Of a stretch of DNA of 49,801 nucleotides, positions 1 to 8,444 are shown piece by piece. The translations under genes and the position numbers were made by a program. Below the pieces are notes generated by a model that saw only the letters and a list, made by a program, of their open reading frames with translations, was not told the DNA's origin and did not search any database. The DNA is from an uncultured Chitinophagales bacterium (GTDB taxonomy: Bacteria > Bacteroidota > Bacteroidia > Chitinophagales > UBA2359), in the NCBI GenBank assembly GCA_937927195.1, contig CALBCY010000026.1, forward strand, positions 1 to 49,801, written 5' to 3'. How positions within the stretch are numbered: the stretch's first letter is position 1; every line of letters starts with the position of its first letter.

Positions 1-930
1 TACAATAGACCCAGTCATCAAGATTACCTTGTTCATCGATTCTACATGGTTCACAGTAATGTAATCTTCCAATCCCATCACTTTACGCGCTACCAACATC
101 AAAGTCAATACCATCGCAAATCCAGAGAAAATCGCTCCAGCCACAAAGTATGGTGGGAAAATGGTTGTATGCCAACCAGGAATAACTGAAGTCGCGAAAT
201 CAAATGATACCACCGAGTGTACAGAAAGTACAAGTGGTGTTGCCAATCCAGCCAATACCAATGAAATAGATTCAAAACGTTGCCATTGACGGGCAGTTCC
301 TTGCCATCCAAAACTAGCAATTGAATAAACTTTACGTCTCCATCCCTTGGCTCTGTCTCTTACAGTTGCCAAATCAGGAACCAAACCAGTATACCAGAAC
401 AATAAGGAAACAGTCAAATAAGTCGATATTGCAAATACATCCCACAACAATGGTGAGTTAAAGTTTGGCCATAAAGGTCCTCTGTCATTTGGCCAGTAAG
501 GGAAGATGAAAAATCCATCCCAAATTCTACCCATGTGAATCAAAGGAAATAAACCGGCACAGACAACAGCGAAAATTGTCATCGCCTCTGCAGAACGGTT
601 TACACCCGTTCTCCATTTCTGACGGAACAACAGTAGAATCGCCGAGATCAATGTTCCCGCGTGACCGATACCTACCCACCAAACGAAATTGGTGATATCC
701 CAGGCCCATCCAATGGTTTTATTTTCTCCCCAAACACCAATTCCCATCCATATAGTATACAGAATCATCATTACTCCCATTCCAGCTGTTAAAGCAGAAA
801 TCAAAAGTGCCAACATGAACAATGGTGTAGGCTTCGCCTCAACAGGTCCAATAATATCCTCAGTAATATCCGAGTAGGATTTACTACCGGTAATTAATGG
901 ATCCCTGACTGGTGATGCATAATTTGACAT
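1..930 (-). CDS. actC: Alternative complex III subunit ActC (NrfD/PsrC family), 3' end outside window
   Basis: Integral membrane quinol-interacting subunit of alternative complex III, which replaces bc1 by oxidising menaquinol and passing electrons on to cytochrome c or an oxidase. I read this frame directly: it starts at ATG 930-928 with [15 protein letters not shown] and stays open to the left edge, giving about 310 residues of a protein normally near 450-480. Several hydrophobic helices are visible, for example [20 protein letters not shown] and the [19 protein letters not shown] region typical of NrfD-like proteins. It lies downstream of actB in the same orientation, with a 157-bp gap holding an 8-bp inverted repeat (960-967 and 995-1002). 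Family and complex assignment rest on this homology and the actA-actB-actC order. The remaining act genes (actD, actE, actF) would be to the left. Confidence 0.93.
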   Translation of the reverse strand, partial: MSNYASPVRDPLITGSKSYSDITEDIIGPVEAKPTPLFMLALLISALTAGMGVMMILYTIWMGIGVWGENKTIGWAWDITNFVWWVGIGHAGTLISAILLLFRQKWRTGVNRSAEAMTIFAVVCAGLFPLIHMGRIWDGFFIFPYWPNDRGPLWPNFNSPLLWDVFAISTYLTVSLLFWYTGLVPDLATVRDRAKGWRRKVYSIASFGWQGTARQWQRFESISLVLAGLATPLVLSVHSVVSFDFATSVIPGWHTTIFPPYFVAGAIFSGFAMVLTLMLVARKVMGLEDYITVNHVESMNKVILMTGSIV

Positions 931-1087
931 ATCTCGTTTTTATTTCAATATATTGTCAAATGTGATTCTCTGAATAGTGTTTAATCTAAAAGAAAATCAC
1001 ATCTATCTTTAATAAAATTTACAAATAACAGCTTGGGACAATGAAGCCCCTTCCTACCTGATTCAATTCAATTTGATATCCCCGGAA

Positions 1088-4000
1088 TTAATGTTTGTGA
1101 TCATCGTGTCCATGATCTCCATGGTCATGTCCATGATCTCCATGTCCTTTGCCATGGTCCTTTCCATGATCCTTTCCATGACCTTTGGCTCCATGATCTT
1201 TTCCGTGACCACCTTTTCCATGGTCTCCACCGTGACCGTCACCATGAGCACCATGCCCTCCGTGATCGCCACCATGACCATCGCCATGATCGCCATGTCC
1301 ACCATGATCTTCCATTGGAGTATGCTCCAAATTATATACTTTTCCTTCTATTTCTTCTTTGTTACGAACCTTCGTCAAATAACTAACTGAAGACAATACG
1401 TGAATGTCCAACAACAATTCGTAATTACGTCTATTTTCTCTCCATTCGTTTACCTCACTGTCTTTGTCATTCATGTCACCAAAGGTAATGGCATGTGTAG
1501 GACAAGAAGATTGACAAGCTGTTTTGATCTCGCCATCTCTTAATTTACGCTTGCCTTTTTTAGCCTCTAATTTACCATCCTGAATTTTCTGAACACAGAA
1601 GGAACACTTTTCCATTACTCCACGAGAACGGATGGTTACATCTGGATTCAAGACCATACGGCTAAGATTATCAACCATAACTGTTTGATCATTGTCCAAC
1701 ATCGTTTTTGCGTAGAAACTATCTGTACCAGTGAAATCAAACCAGTTGAAACGACGCACTTTAAATGGACAATTGTTCGCACAATATCTTGTACCAATGC
1801 AACGGTTGTAAGCCATTTGGTTCAATCCTTCCGAACTGTGGTTAGATGCGTTTACTGGACAAACATTCTCACATGGAGCATTGTCACAATGCTGGCACAT
1901 CATAGGTTGGAAAGCAATTTCCGGATGCTCAAAGTCTGGATCTTTTTCAGGATTAGCAGAGTAATATCTGTCAATTCTCATCCAGTGCATTTCATGTGCA
2001 CGATGCACATTTTCCTTTCCGACAATAGGAACATTGTTTTCAATATTACAAGCGACAACACAAGCCGAACAACCTGTACAAGAGTTTAGATCTACTGCTA
2101 ACCCCCAGTGGTGTCCTTGTTTTAATTTGTAATCGTGATTTCCGTAAAGTGTAAAATGGTGATGATCTTTCCATACTGGATCGGCCATTCTTTGTCCTGA
2201 ATAGTTTCCAGAATCATTTTTTACTTTGTATTCGGCAAGAGTGGTTTCATTGATAATTTCTCTTTTATCATCAATGGTATGATGCGTTTGTGTCTGAGCC
2301 AATTCATAACCATTGCTGGTCTTGCTCATGCTCGCATTGCTGATATCAAAATCAAATGAGTTGCCATTATATGCCAATAATGGATAGGCATTGGCTCCTA
2401 CTGTACAATGCTCACTACCTGGTTTTTTTCTTCCGTAACCAACCGCAATTGCAATAACATCTTCCTGCATTCCCGGCTGAATAGTAATTGGCAATTCAAT
2501 CGTCTTACCATTTGAAGTAACACTGATAATATCACTTCCTTTTGTTGGTGTACGCATCAATGATCCGTCTGTCCAACCATTTTTGTCTGCTGTTTTTGGA
2601 GAAACAATTGCGTAATTGTCCCAACATACTTTAGCTATTGGATCCGGTGTTTCCTGAAGGAATGGATTGTTTGCATAACGACCATCACCAATGGTGATGT
2701 TTTCATACAAAGTCACCTCAATACCTCCACCGCCTTGAGCTTTGGAAGCTATTTTAGAAACAGCAGAACTTGTGCTACCAGTAAAGGTTGCACCAGCCAT
2801 TCCAGACTCCTCAATTTCACCACTACCACCTCTTCCAACATATACACCATCGTGCAATGCCTTATTCCAAGCATCGTTGAAAGAAGCTCCTCCAATCAAA
2901 TTACTTTTCCATGTTTTTCTAATAAAATCGTAGAAGTCAACATCTCCAGCACCAGACCAAGACAATAAACTTTCACCCATTGAACGGGTATCAAAAAGTG
3001 GTGAAATGGTTGGTTGAATCAATGAATAATGTCCAGTTCTAAACTCTGCATCACTCCAGCTTTCCAAATAATGATGATCTGGCGTGAGGTACTTTACTCC
3101 AGCCGCTGCCGTTTCATCAACTCTGTCATTGAATGAAATACTCAATCCTACCTTGGCAAGACCATCGTTGAATGCTGCTGCATCAGGATAGCTGTAAGAA
3201 GGATTCACATTGTTCAAAAGCAATGCTCCTACTCTACCAGCTTTCATATCTGCTACCAATTGAACCATTGCTTTGTCATCGCCTTGGTGCGCTGTGTAGG
3301 CAGAATCAAAATCAATTGTTGTTCCGTAATTGTTCAATTGCGAATTAATTGCATTGACAATCATTTGAACATCCGGATCATTTGAACCAGAAACAATCAA
3401 TGATTTACCTCTCGCCCCTTTCAATGCAAGGGCTGCTTTTTTAATTGTATTTGTAACTATTTCTGAGAATTGAGCTCCAGAAGAACCGGCGCTTCCGCCT
3501 ACTTCACGCAACAATTCTACCAATACAGCACCCACCTGAGAAGGTTTGATCGAACGACGATAATCTGCACTGGCACCAGTAGTAGTTACCCTGGATTCAA
3601 ACTGGAAGTGCTGAGACATCGTAGGATTGTCCGGGCTGATTTTTCTATTCTTAATATAATCTGCTGAAAATTCTGTTGGAGAAACCCATGTTCCTAAGAA
3701 ATCACAATCAACACTGACAATAACCTCAGCCTTTTCAAAATTGTATCCAGGAACGACTTTTTTACCAAAAGAAGCCTCGTTTGCATAAAGCATACCAGAT
3801 TTACTTACTGGCTCGTAAAAAACAACTTTGGTTTTGCCAAAACGGTTTTTAAATTTATTAATGGCTGCTTTTGTCGAAGGACTAACAATCGAGTTACTCA
3901 AAATTACAATGTCTCCATTTACAGAAGCCAATTTACTTTTAATCTCTTTGTCGATCGTTGGCCAGTCAGAATCTGCACCGTTGATAGCTGGTTTCTTTAA

Positions 4001-4438
4001 TCTTGCATTGTCATAAAGACTGATAACCGAAGCCTGTGCCCTGGCACTCGTACCACCTTTGGTAATGGTAGAAAGTTCATTCCCCTCAATTTTGATTGGA
4101 CGGCCTTCTCTTGTTTTAACCAATACACTACAATAATCACTTCCATTTACAAAAGTAGAAGCATAATAATTAGCCAAACCAGGAGTGATCTCTTCCGGCT
4201 TAACTACATAAGGCATAACTCTTCTGACAGGAATTTCACAGCTTGCAGCAACAGTAGCTGCAGTTACACTGTAACCAAGAATCTTCAGAAAATCTCTTCT
4301 TCCCGAATGAGTGGAAGCAGTTGACTTCAGTTCTTCAAGTACAGGTGGCGTTTCACTGAACTCATTCCTGCTGTTTTTTACAAACTCAGGACTGTTCTCC
4401 AACTCGTCAAAGCCTTTCCAGTATTTCTTATTACTCAT
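1088..4438 (-). CDS. actB: Alternative complex III subunit ActB (molybdopterin-like plus FeS domains) with His-rich tail
   Basis: Peripheral electron-transfer subunit of alternative complex III. The N-terminus carries a twin-arginine-type signal (GRRDFLKILGYS, about residues 47-58) followed by Ala-rich sequence and a Cys. Residues about 60-740 match the molybdopterin-oxidoreductase fold, which in ActB is thought to hold no Mo cofactor. Residues about 770-1000 are a four-cluster ferredoxin domain: CTGCSACVVAC, CQHCDNAPCENVCP, CIGTRYCANNCP and CSFCVQ...CQSSC. In the third motif a Thr replaces a Cys, as expected for a [3Fe-4S] site. The last roughly 75 residues after VYNLEHTP consist almost only of His, Gly, Asp and Lys, with about 22 His. 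That tail is not needed for the family fold and may bind metal. The gene sits 73 bp downstream of actA. Confidence 0.95.
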   Translation of the reverse strand: MSNKKYWKGFDELENSPEFVKNSRNEFSETPPVLEELKSTASTHSGRRDFLKILGYSVTAATVAASCEIPVRRVMPYVVKPEEITPGLANYYASTFVNGSDYCSVLVKTREGRPIKIEGNELSTITKGGTSARAQASVISLYDNARLKKPAINGADSDWPTIDKEIKSKLASVNGDIVILSNSIVSPSTKAAINKFKNRFGKTKVVFYEPVSKSGMLYANEASFGKKVVPGYNFEKAEVIVSVDCDFLGTWVSPTEFSADYIKNRKISPDNPTMSQHFQFESRVTTTGASADYRRSIKPSQVGAVLVELLREVGGSAGSSGAQFSEIVTNTIKKAALALKGARGKSLIVSGSNDPDVQMIVNAINSQLNNYGTTIDFDSAYTAHQGDDKAMVQLVADMKAGRVGALLLNNVNPSYSYPDAAAFNDGLAKVGLSISFNDRVDETAAAGVKYLTPDHHYLESWSDAEFRTGHYSLIQPTISPLFDTRSMGESLLSWSGAGDVDFYDFIRKTWKSNLIGGASFNDAWNKALHDGVYVGRGGSGEIEESGMAGATFTGSTSSAVSKIASKAQGGGGIEVTLYENITIGDGRYANNPFLQETPDPIAKVCWDNYAIVSPKTADKNGWTDGSLMRTPTKGSDIISVTSNGKTIELPITIQPGMQEDVIAIAVGYGRKKPGSEHCTVGANAYPLLAYNGNSFDFDISNASMSKTSNGYELAQTQTHHTIDDKREIINETTLAEYKVKNDSGNYSGQRMADPVWKDHHHFTLYGNHDYKLKQGHHWGLAVDLNSCTGCSACVVACNIENNVPIVGKENVHRAHEMHWMRIDRYYSANPEKDPDFEHPEIAFQPMMCQHCDNAPCENVCPVNASNHSSEGLNQMAYNRCIGTRYCANNCPFKVRRFNWFDFTGTDSFYAKTMLDNDQTVMVDNLSRMVLNPDVTIRSRGVMEKCSFCVQKIQDGKLEAKKGKRKLRDGEIKTACQSSCPTHAITFGDMNDKDSEVNEWRENRRNYELLLDIHVLSSVSYLTKVRNKEEIEGKVYNLEHTPMEDHGGHGDHGDGHGGDHGGHGAHGDGHGGDHGKGGHGKDHGAKGHGKDHGKDHGKGHGDHGHDHGDHGHDDHKH

Positions 4439-4511
4439 ATTATATTTATTCTTTCTTGAAATTTACCTGGATGATTTATGAATCACCCAACAGGTTTCAA
4501 TCAATTTTTTT

Positions 4512-5774
4512 TTAATAATGGCATTTTTGACATTCCAGACCACCGATATCTTCCACTTTCACATTTGAACGCTCTCCAGCTTTCATTTCTTCATGGTATT
4601 TTTCATAAATGCTGTAATACTCATTGCTGGCAAACTTCACATCTGTTTCACGATGACAATCGATGCACCAGCCCATACCTAAAGAAGAATGTTGTCCAAC
4701 AACTTCCATTTCCTGTATTTCACCGTGACATGTTTGACATTCAACACCACCAGCAACAACGTGCTGAGCGTGATTGAAATAAACATGATCCGGCAAATTG
4801 TGGATTCTCACCCAATCAATCGGCTTTTGCTCGTATCCTTCAATGTATTTCTTGGTTTTGGGATCAAAACCAATGGCATCGTAAATTTTCTGAATTTCTT
4901 TTGTCCCGTATTCTGGACCTTCTTGAATTTGTTTGTGGCAGTTCATACAAACATTTGGAGATGGAATGACTGCAGATTTCCCTTTGGCAGCGCCAGAGTG
5001 ACAATATTGACAATCAACACCATTGATACCAGCGTGAAGCTTGTGTGAGAACTTAATTGGCTGAGCAGGAGCATATCCTTCCTGACGGCCAAGGCTTCCA
5101 GCGTTATCGTAAGTTGTATAAGCTAGTAGACCGAATGCTGCAAGGCCCAAACCTAATTTTAAACCACGATTTCGGAAGAATTTGCCCATTGAGAAGGGCT
5201 CGTATTCCGGCAATCCTTCTCTAACTCTAACCAAATTGCCCAAGGTGCTCAATACTTTCGCCAAAACAAAGGTAATAAGGATCAATGCCAGGGTGATGAT
5301 CAGAATGTAAATTTGAGTCGGACCAAATGAGTTAGAGACTGCTGCTCCACCTTCACCAGTTCCCCCGGTTACTGCGGCAACTGGAGGCCCAGCAAGTGTT
5401 TCCTGCTGTACATAAGCCAATATATTGTCCATGTCCCCCTCCGACAAAGTCGGGAAAGCGGTCATCACAGACTGATTGTACTCATTGTAAATGGCATTTG
5501 CTCTCTCATCGCCAGATTTTATCATGGCTGAAGAGTTCTTTATCCATTTATAAAGCCATTCTCTTTCGTATTTGTCGTACACACCTGCCAAAGCCGGACC
5601 TACTAATTTAGTGTGAACCTTATGGCAGCTCGCACAATTGATTTTATAGGCACTTTCGCCGGCGGCAACATCCTGTGCAAGAACAGAACTATTAAAACCA
5701 AATAGCCCTGTAATGACAAAGGCGAAATAGATTAATATTTTATTCTGTATTGCGTTATTTATATATCTCAGCAT
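4512..5774 (-). CDS. actA: Alternative complex III subunit ActA, multiheme cytochrome c with N-terminal monoheme domain
   Basis: Heme-c subunit of alternative complex III that carries electrons from the complex. The frame is open from 5843, but I choose ATG 5774 (MLRYINNA). It gives a normal signal peptide ending SSVLAQ, and a -7 promoter element at 5834-5827 would put the transcript start inside the longer version. Six CXXCH motifs are visible: CASCH near residue 47, then CQYCH, CMNCH, CQTCH, CIDCH and, one residue before the C-terminus, CQKCH. The first belongs to a class I cytochrome c domain. It is separated from the pentaheme part by two hydrophobic helices (IYILIITLALILITFVLA and LGLGLAAFGLLAYTTY). 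A five-heme ActA is usual, so the first domain looks like a fused ActE-like monoheme module. First gene of the act operon. Confidence 0.93.
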   Translation of the reverse strand: MLRYINNAIQNKILIYFAFVITGLFGFNSSVLAQDVAAGESAYKINCASCHKVHTKLVGPALAGVYDKYEREWLYKWIKNSSAMIKSGDERANAIYNEYNQSVMTAFPTLSEGDMDNILAYVQQETLAGPPVAAVTGGTGEGGAAVSNSFGPTQIYILIITLALILITFVLAKVLSTLGNLVRVREGLPEYEPFSMGKFFRNRGLKLGLGLAAFGLLAYTTYDNAGSLGRQEGYAPAQPIKFSHKLHAGINGVDCQYCHSGAAKGKSAVIPSPNVCMNCHKQIQEGPEYGTKEIQKIYDAIGFDPKTKKYIEGYEQKPIDWVRIHNLPDHVYFNHAQHVVAGGVECQTCHGEIQEMEVVGQHSSLGMGWCIDCHRETDVKFASNEYYSIYEKYHEEMKAGERSNVKVEDIGGLECQKCHY

Positions 5775-5826
5775 TCTTATTAAAAAGGTGTTAATTATTC
5801 TTAAAACTGCTTCCCAAATTTTGCCG

Positions 5827-5834
5827 CAAAAATA
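5827..5834 (-). promoter_or_regulatory. Probable -7 element of the act operon promoter
   Basis: On the minus strand this reads TATTTTTG, matching the Bacteroidota TAnnTTTG consensus. It lies about 50 bp before the ActA start chosen here. I found no convincing -33 TTTG at the usual spacing, so the call is moderate. Confidence 0.4.
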
Positions 5835-6063
5835 GTTAACCAACAGTTATTTCACTAATTTTAGGGGTAAAATCCGTCGATTCAAAGCATATAATTTTGC
5901 ATTTTATCAGGAAACGTACATAAACAGGCAAGTGTCATCTTAACACTTATTATCATATTTATGTAATTTTTTTGTTAAATCATCTAAAAAAGACGCTTTA
6001 GGAAAAAACAACTTGGTTGCCATTTTGGTTGACAAGTTGGGCAAAACAAAATATCAGCCCAAA

Positions 6064-7122
6064 ATGACAAGGCTTCAAAAAATTAATTATCGATCTGTTA
6101 ACAATTTTTTCTCTAAAAATTATTTCAACAATATTCGTTCCATTGCGCCGTCTCAGCTCCTAATTGTTTCTGTTTTTCTAATTTATTGCTTTTTATTTAG
6201 CCAAAACCTCCTTGCACAAAAAAAGCAAGCAGCACCCAATAAAAGTTTTTGGGCAATTCCAGATGATTACAAGCCTAAAAGAGCCTTGGCTGTTTCGGGT
6301 CTAGCTGCCGCTTCTTACAGCACCGCCATGTACAGCCTAAGCAATTTCTGGTACAGTCAATACGAACAATCAGCTTTTCACTTTTACAATGACAATGGGG
6401 AATGGAACCAAATGGACAAAGCCGGACATGTTTGGACTACTTATGCTGAAAGCATGTACATGACTGGAATTTACAGATGGACTGGGATGAAAGATAAAAA
6501 AGCTGTCTGGATTGGTGGTTTGCTTGGCTGGTCATTTCAAGCAAGCATTGAAGTGCTGGATGGCTTTTCGGAGCGCTGGGGTGCCTCTCCAGGAGATTTG
6601 ATTGCCAATACTGCTGGGTCTGCTTTATTCATTTCACAAGAATTACTCTGGCAAGAACAAAAATTTCAGCTAAAGTTCTCCTCCCATTTCAATAGCTACG
6701 ATGAATTTGATCCCGCTGTAAAAGAAAGGGTAGACAATCTTTATGGAACTTCTTATTCTGAAAAACTCCTGAAAGATTACAACGCGCAGACTTATTGGCT
6801 TTCTTTTAATCCATTTCACCTAAAAAAAGACAGTCAATCTAAATTTCCAAAATGGTTGAATGTTTCTCTTGGTTATGGAGCAAACAATATTTTCGGCGGA
6901 TTTGAGAACACATGGGAAAACGAAGGGCAAATGTTTGATCGCACCTTCCTTCCCAGAGAAAGACAATATTACCTTTCATTGGATATTGACTGGAGCAAAA
7001 TCAAAACCAGGTATAAATTTGTCAACGTACTAATCAAAAGCCTTAATATTTTTAAATTCCCCGCACCAGCGCTTAGAATCAACAGCAATGGGGACTCAAG
7101 ATTTCATCTTATATATTTTTAA
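6064..7122 (+). CDS. DUF2279 (YfiM-like) envelope protein
   Basis: Unknown function; the conserved centre matches DUF2279, a family of exported proteins in Bacteroidota. The frame is open from a TTG at 6013, but ATG 6064 is preferred. It gives 352 residues with a long N-terminal segment and a hydrophobic signal (LLIVSVFLIYCFLF) ending near LLAQ. The domain signature is DKAGHVWTTYAESMYMTGIYRW, then WIGGLLGWSFQASIEVLDGF, SPGDLIANTAGS and, later, LNVSLGYGANNIFGGFEN. The His, Glu and Asp in these segments are typical of the family. A TAATTTTG element at 5892-5899 could drive it. It diverges from the act operon, with about 290 bp between the two starts. Location in the periplasm or outer membrane is inferred from the signal peptide. 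Confidence 0.8.
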   Translation: MTRLQKINYRSVNNFFSKNYFNNIRSIAPSQLLIVSVFLIYCFLFSQNLLAQKKQAAPNKSFWAIPDDYKPKRALAVSGLAAASYSTAMYSLSNFWYSQYEQSAFHFYNDNGEWNQMDKAGHVWTTYAESMYMTGIYRWTGMKDKKAVWIGGLLGWSFQASIEVLDGFSERWGASPGDLIANTAGSALFISQELLWQEQKFQLKFSSHFNSYDEFDPAVKERVDNLYGTSYSEKLLKDYNAQTYWLSFNPFHLKKDSQSKFPKWLNVSLGYGANNIFGGFENTWENEGQMFDRTFLPRERQYYLSLDIDWSKIKTRYKFVNVLIKSLNIFKFPAPALRINSNGDSRFHLIYF

Positions 7123-7466
7123 TTTTTAGGACCAAGTATTTATGAGTCGAAACAAAAAACAGCTTTCTTTTGGTCTCTTTTGGTCTCTTTTGGTCTCTTT
7201 TGGTCTTCGGGCCGGATTGTGCTTGTCTGTTACATATAATTAAATAGGTAATGCTTAAATCTCAAAAAAAAAATTTAAACATCTTTGATGTTTATACCAA
7301 ATGAAAGCTACAGTTTTGCTACAAAAATTTACAAAAAAAAAGAAAACAAGAATTTGTGTAAACAATTTTCCAATTTAACTGTTAAACATTTTACCCTAAG
7401 TTTAACTCATTAAATTTTTTACCTATATACCAGAAATATTAAAACCCAAAAATATCCAAACCAAGA
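7123..7466. other. Intergenic region with four 10-bp tandem repeats
   Basis: No gene seen. Positions 7168-7207 hold four tandem copies of TTTTGGTCTC (the last ends in TT). The remainder is AT-rich with many A and T runs and presumably contains the promoter of the MerR-type gene at 7467. Confidence 0.7.
7168..7207 (+). repeat. 10-bp tandem repeat, 4 copies
   Basis: Unit TTTTGGTCTC at 7168, 7178, 7188 and 7198; three copies are identical and the fourth differs at its last base. The TTTTGG core also recurs in the linker sequences of the intergenic hairpin arrays elsewhere in the window. Confidence 0.9.
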
Positions 7467-8366
7467 ATGATTAATACCTACTCTATTAAAGAACTTGAAC
7501 ACTTATCTGGAATCAAAGCACATACCTTACGAATATGGGAACAACGATATAAATTACTAAACCCCAAAAGAACTGCAACCAACATTAGAAACTATTCAGG
7601 TGAGGACCTCAAGAAGCTTTTAAAAATTTCCCTTTTAAATAAGAACGGATTTAAAATTTCAAGGATTGCCAATATGAGCAATCCAGAAATGGAAGAACAG
7701 GTCATCAACCTGATGTCCGATACCTCTAGATTTGACCTCCAAATCACAGCCCTTACGAATTCAATGATTGAATTGAATGAAGACAGGTTCGAAGAAATCA
7801 TCAATTTCAACATTGAAAGCAAAGGATTTGAACCGACAATACTTGAACTGGTCTATCCCTTCCTTAATAAGATTGGTTACTTATGGATGTCTGGCTCTAT
7901 TAATCCAGCTCAGGAGCATTTCATGACCAATTTAATCAGACAAAAAATAATTTCTGAAATAAATACCATAAGTGTCAAAGCCAATTATGACAAACCTTCT
8001 TTTGTGCTTTATTTGCCCGAAGGAGAATTGCATGAGATTGGACTCTTGTTTTGCCATTACCTTTTAAAATCAAGAAGCTTCCCAGTTACTTATCTTGGTG
8101 CCAGCACACCAGTAAAAGATTTAATGATGGTGGTCAATTATAAGGAAATTCAAAATGTTTTTGGAATGTGTATTTGCTATCCGCAAAAAAAGAAGTTGCA
8201 AAAACACATGGACGAATTAGGGAAGAAACTACCAAATACTCAAATCTATTTGACTGGAATGCAATGTAAAAAAATCAATTTCCCAATTTCAAACAACATC
8301 AAAATTCTTGATGATGCCAGTGAATTAATGGAAATTATAGAAAATTCTTCAACAGGTGAAAGCTAA
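7467..8366 (+). CDS. MerR-family regulator with cobalamin-binding-like domain (CarH/LitR-like)
   Basis: Transcription regulator of 299 residues. Residues 1-75 form a MerR helix-turn-helix (YSIKELEHLSGIKAHTLRIW, then EQRYKLLNPKR). Residues about 90-290 resemble the helical-bundle plus Rossmann cobalamin-binding domains of CarH/CarA/LitR, which use adenosylcobalamin as a light sensor to control carotenoid and photoprotection genes. The Wx9EH signature described for such photoreceptors is present: W140, nine residues, then E150-H151. An ExHxxG-type motif (GELHEIG, His189) could supply the lower axial ligand. The later SxL and GG parts of the classical B12 motif are not clear, so cobalamin binding is uncertain. 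No carotenoid genes are adjacent in this window. A hairpin straddles its stop codon. Confidence 0.8.
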   Translation: MINTYSIKELEHLSGIKAHTLRIWEQRYKLLNPKRTATNIRNYSGEDLKKLLKISLLNKNGFKISRIANMSNPEMEEQVINLMSDTSRFDLQITALTNSMIELNEDRFEEIINFNIESKGFEPTILELVYPFLNKIGYLWMSGSINPAQEHFMTNLIRQKIISEINTISVKANYDKPSFVLYLPEGELHEIGLLFCHYLLKSRSFPVTYLGASTPVKDLMMVVNYKEIQNVFGMCICYPQKKKLQKHMDELGKKLPNTQIYLTGMQCKKINFPISNNIKILDDASELMEIIENSSTGES

Positions 8367-8381
8367 GGCTTTCATCTGTTG
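8350..8381 (+). terminator. Stem-loop overlapping the stop codon of the MerR-type gene
   Basis: A 14-bp stem (8350-8363 with 8368-8381, one G-T pair) with a four-base loop encloses the TAA. Only a weak T-rich stretch follows, so it could be a terminator or an mRNA 3'-end stabiliser. Confidence 0.55.
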
Positions 8382-8444
8382 TCTTCTGTTTAATTCTTGA
8401 AAAGAAGGGATAGATTTTTATTATTGGGCTTATTGATTTAGATT

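Noticed and set aside
1073..1390. Plus-strand ORF of 105 residues rich in Met and Ser
   Set aside because: It is the antisense of the His-rich tail of ActB; its odd composition comes from the repetitive opposite strand.
7208..7466. Cobalamin riboswitch upstream of the B12-type MerR gene
   Set aside because: I saw no B12-box-like sequence or conserved stem pattern; the region is simple AT-rich DNA.
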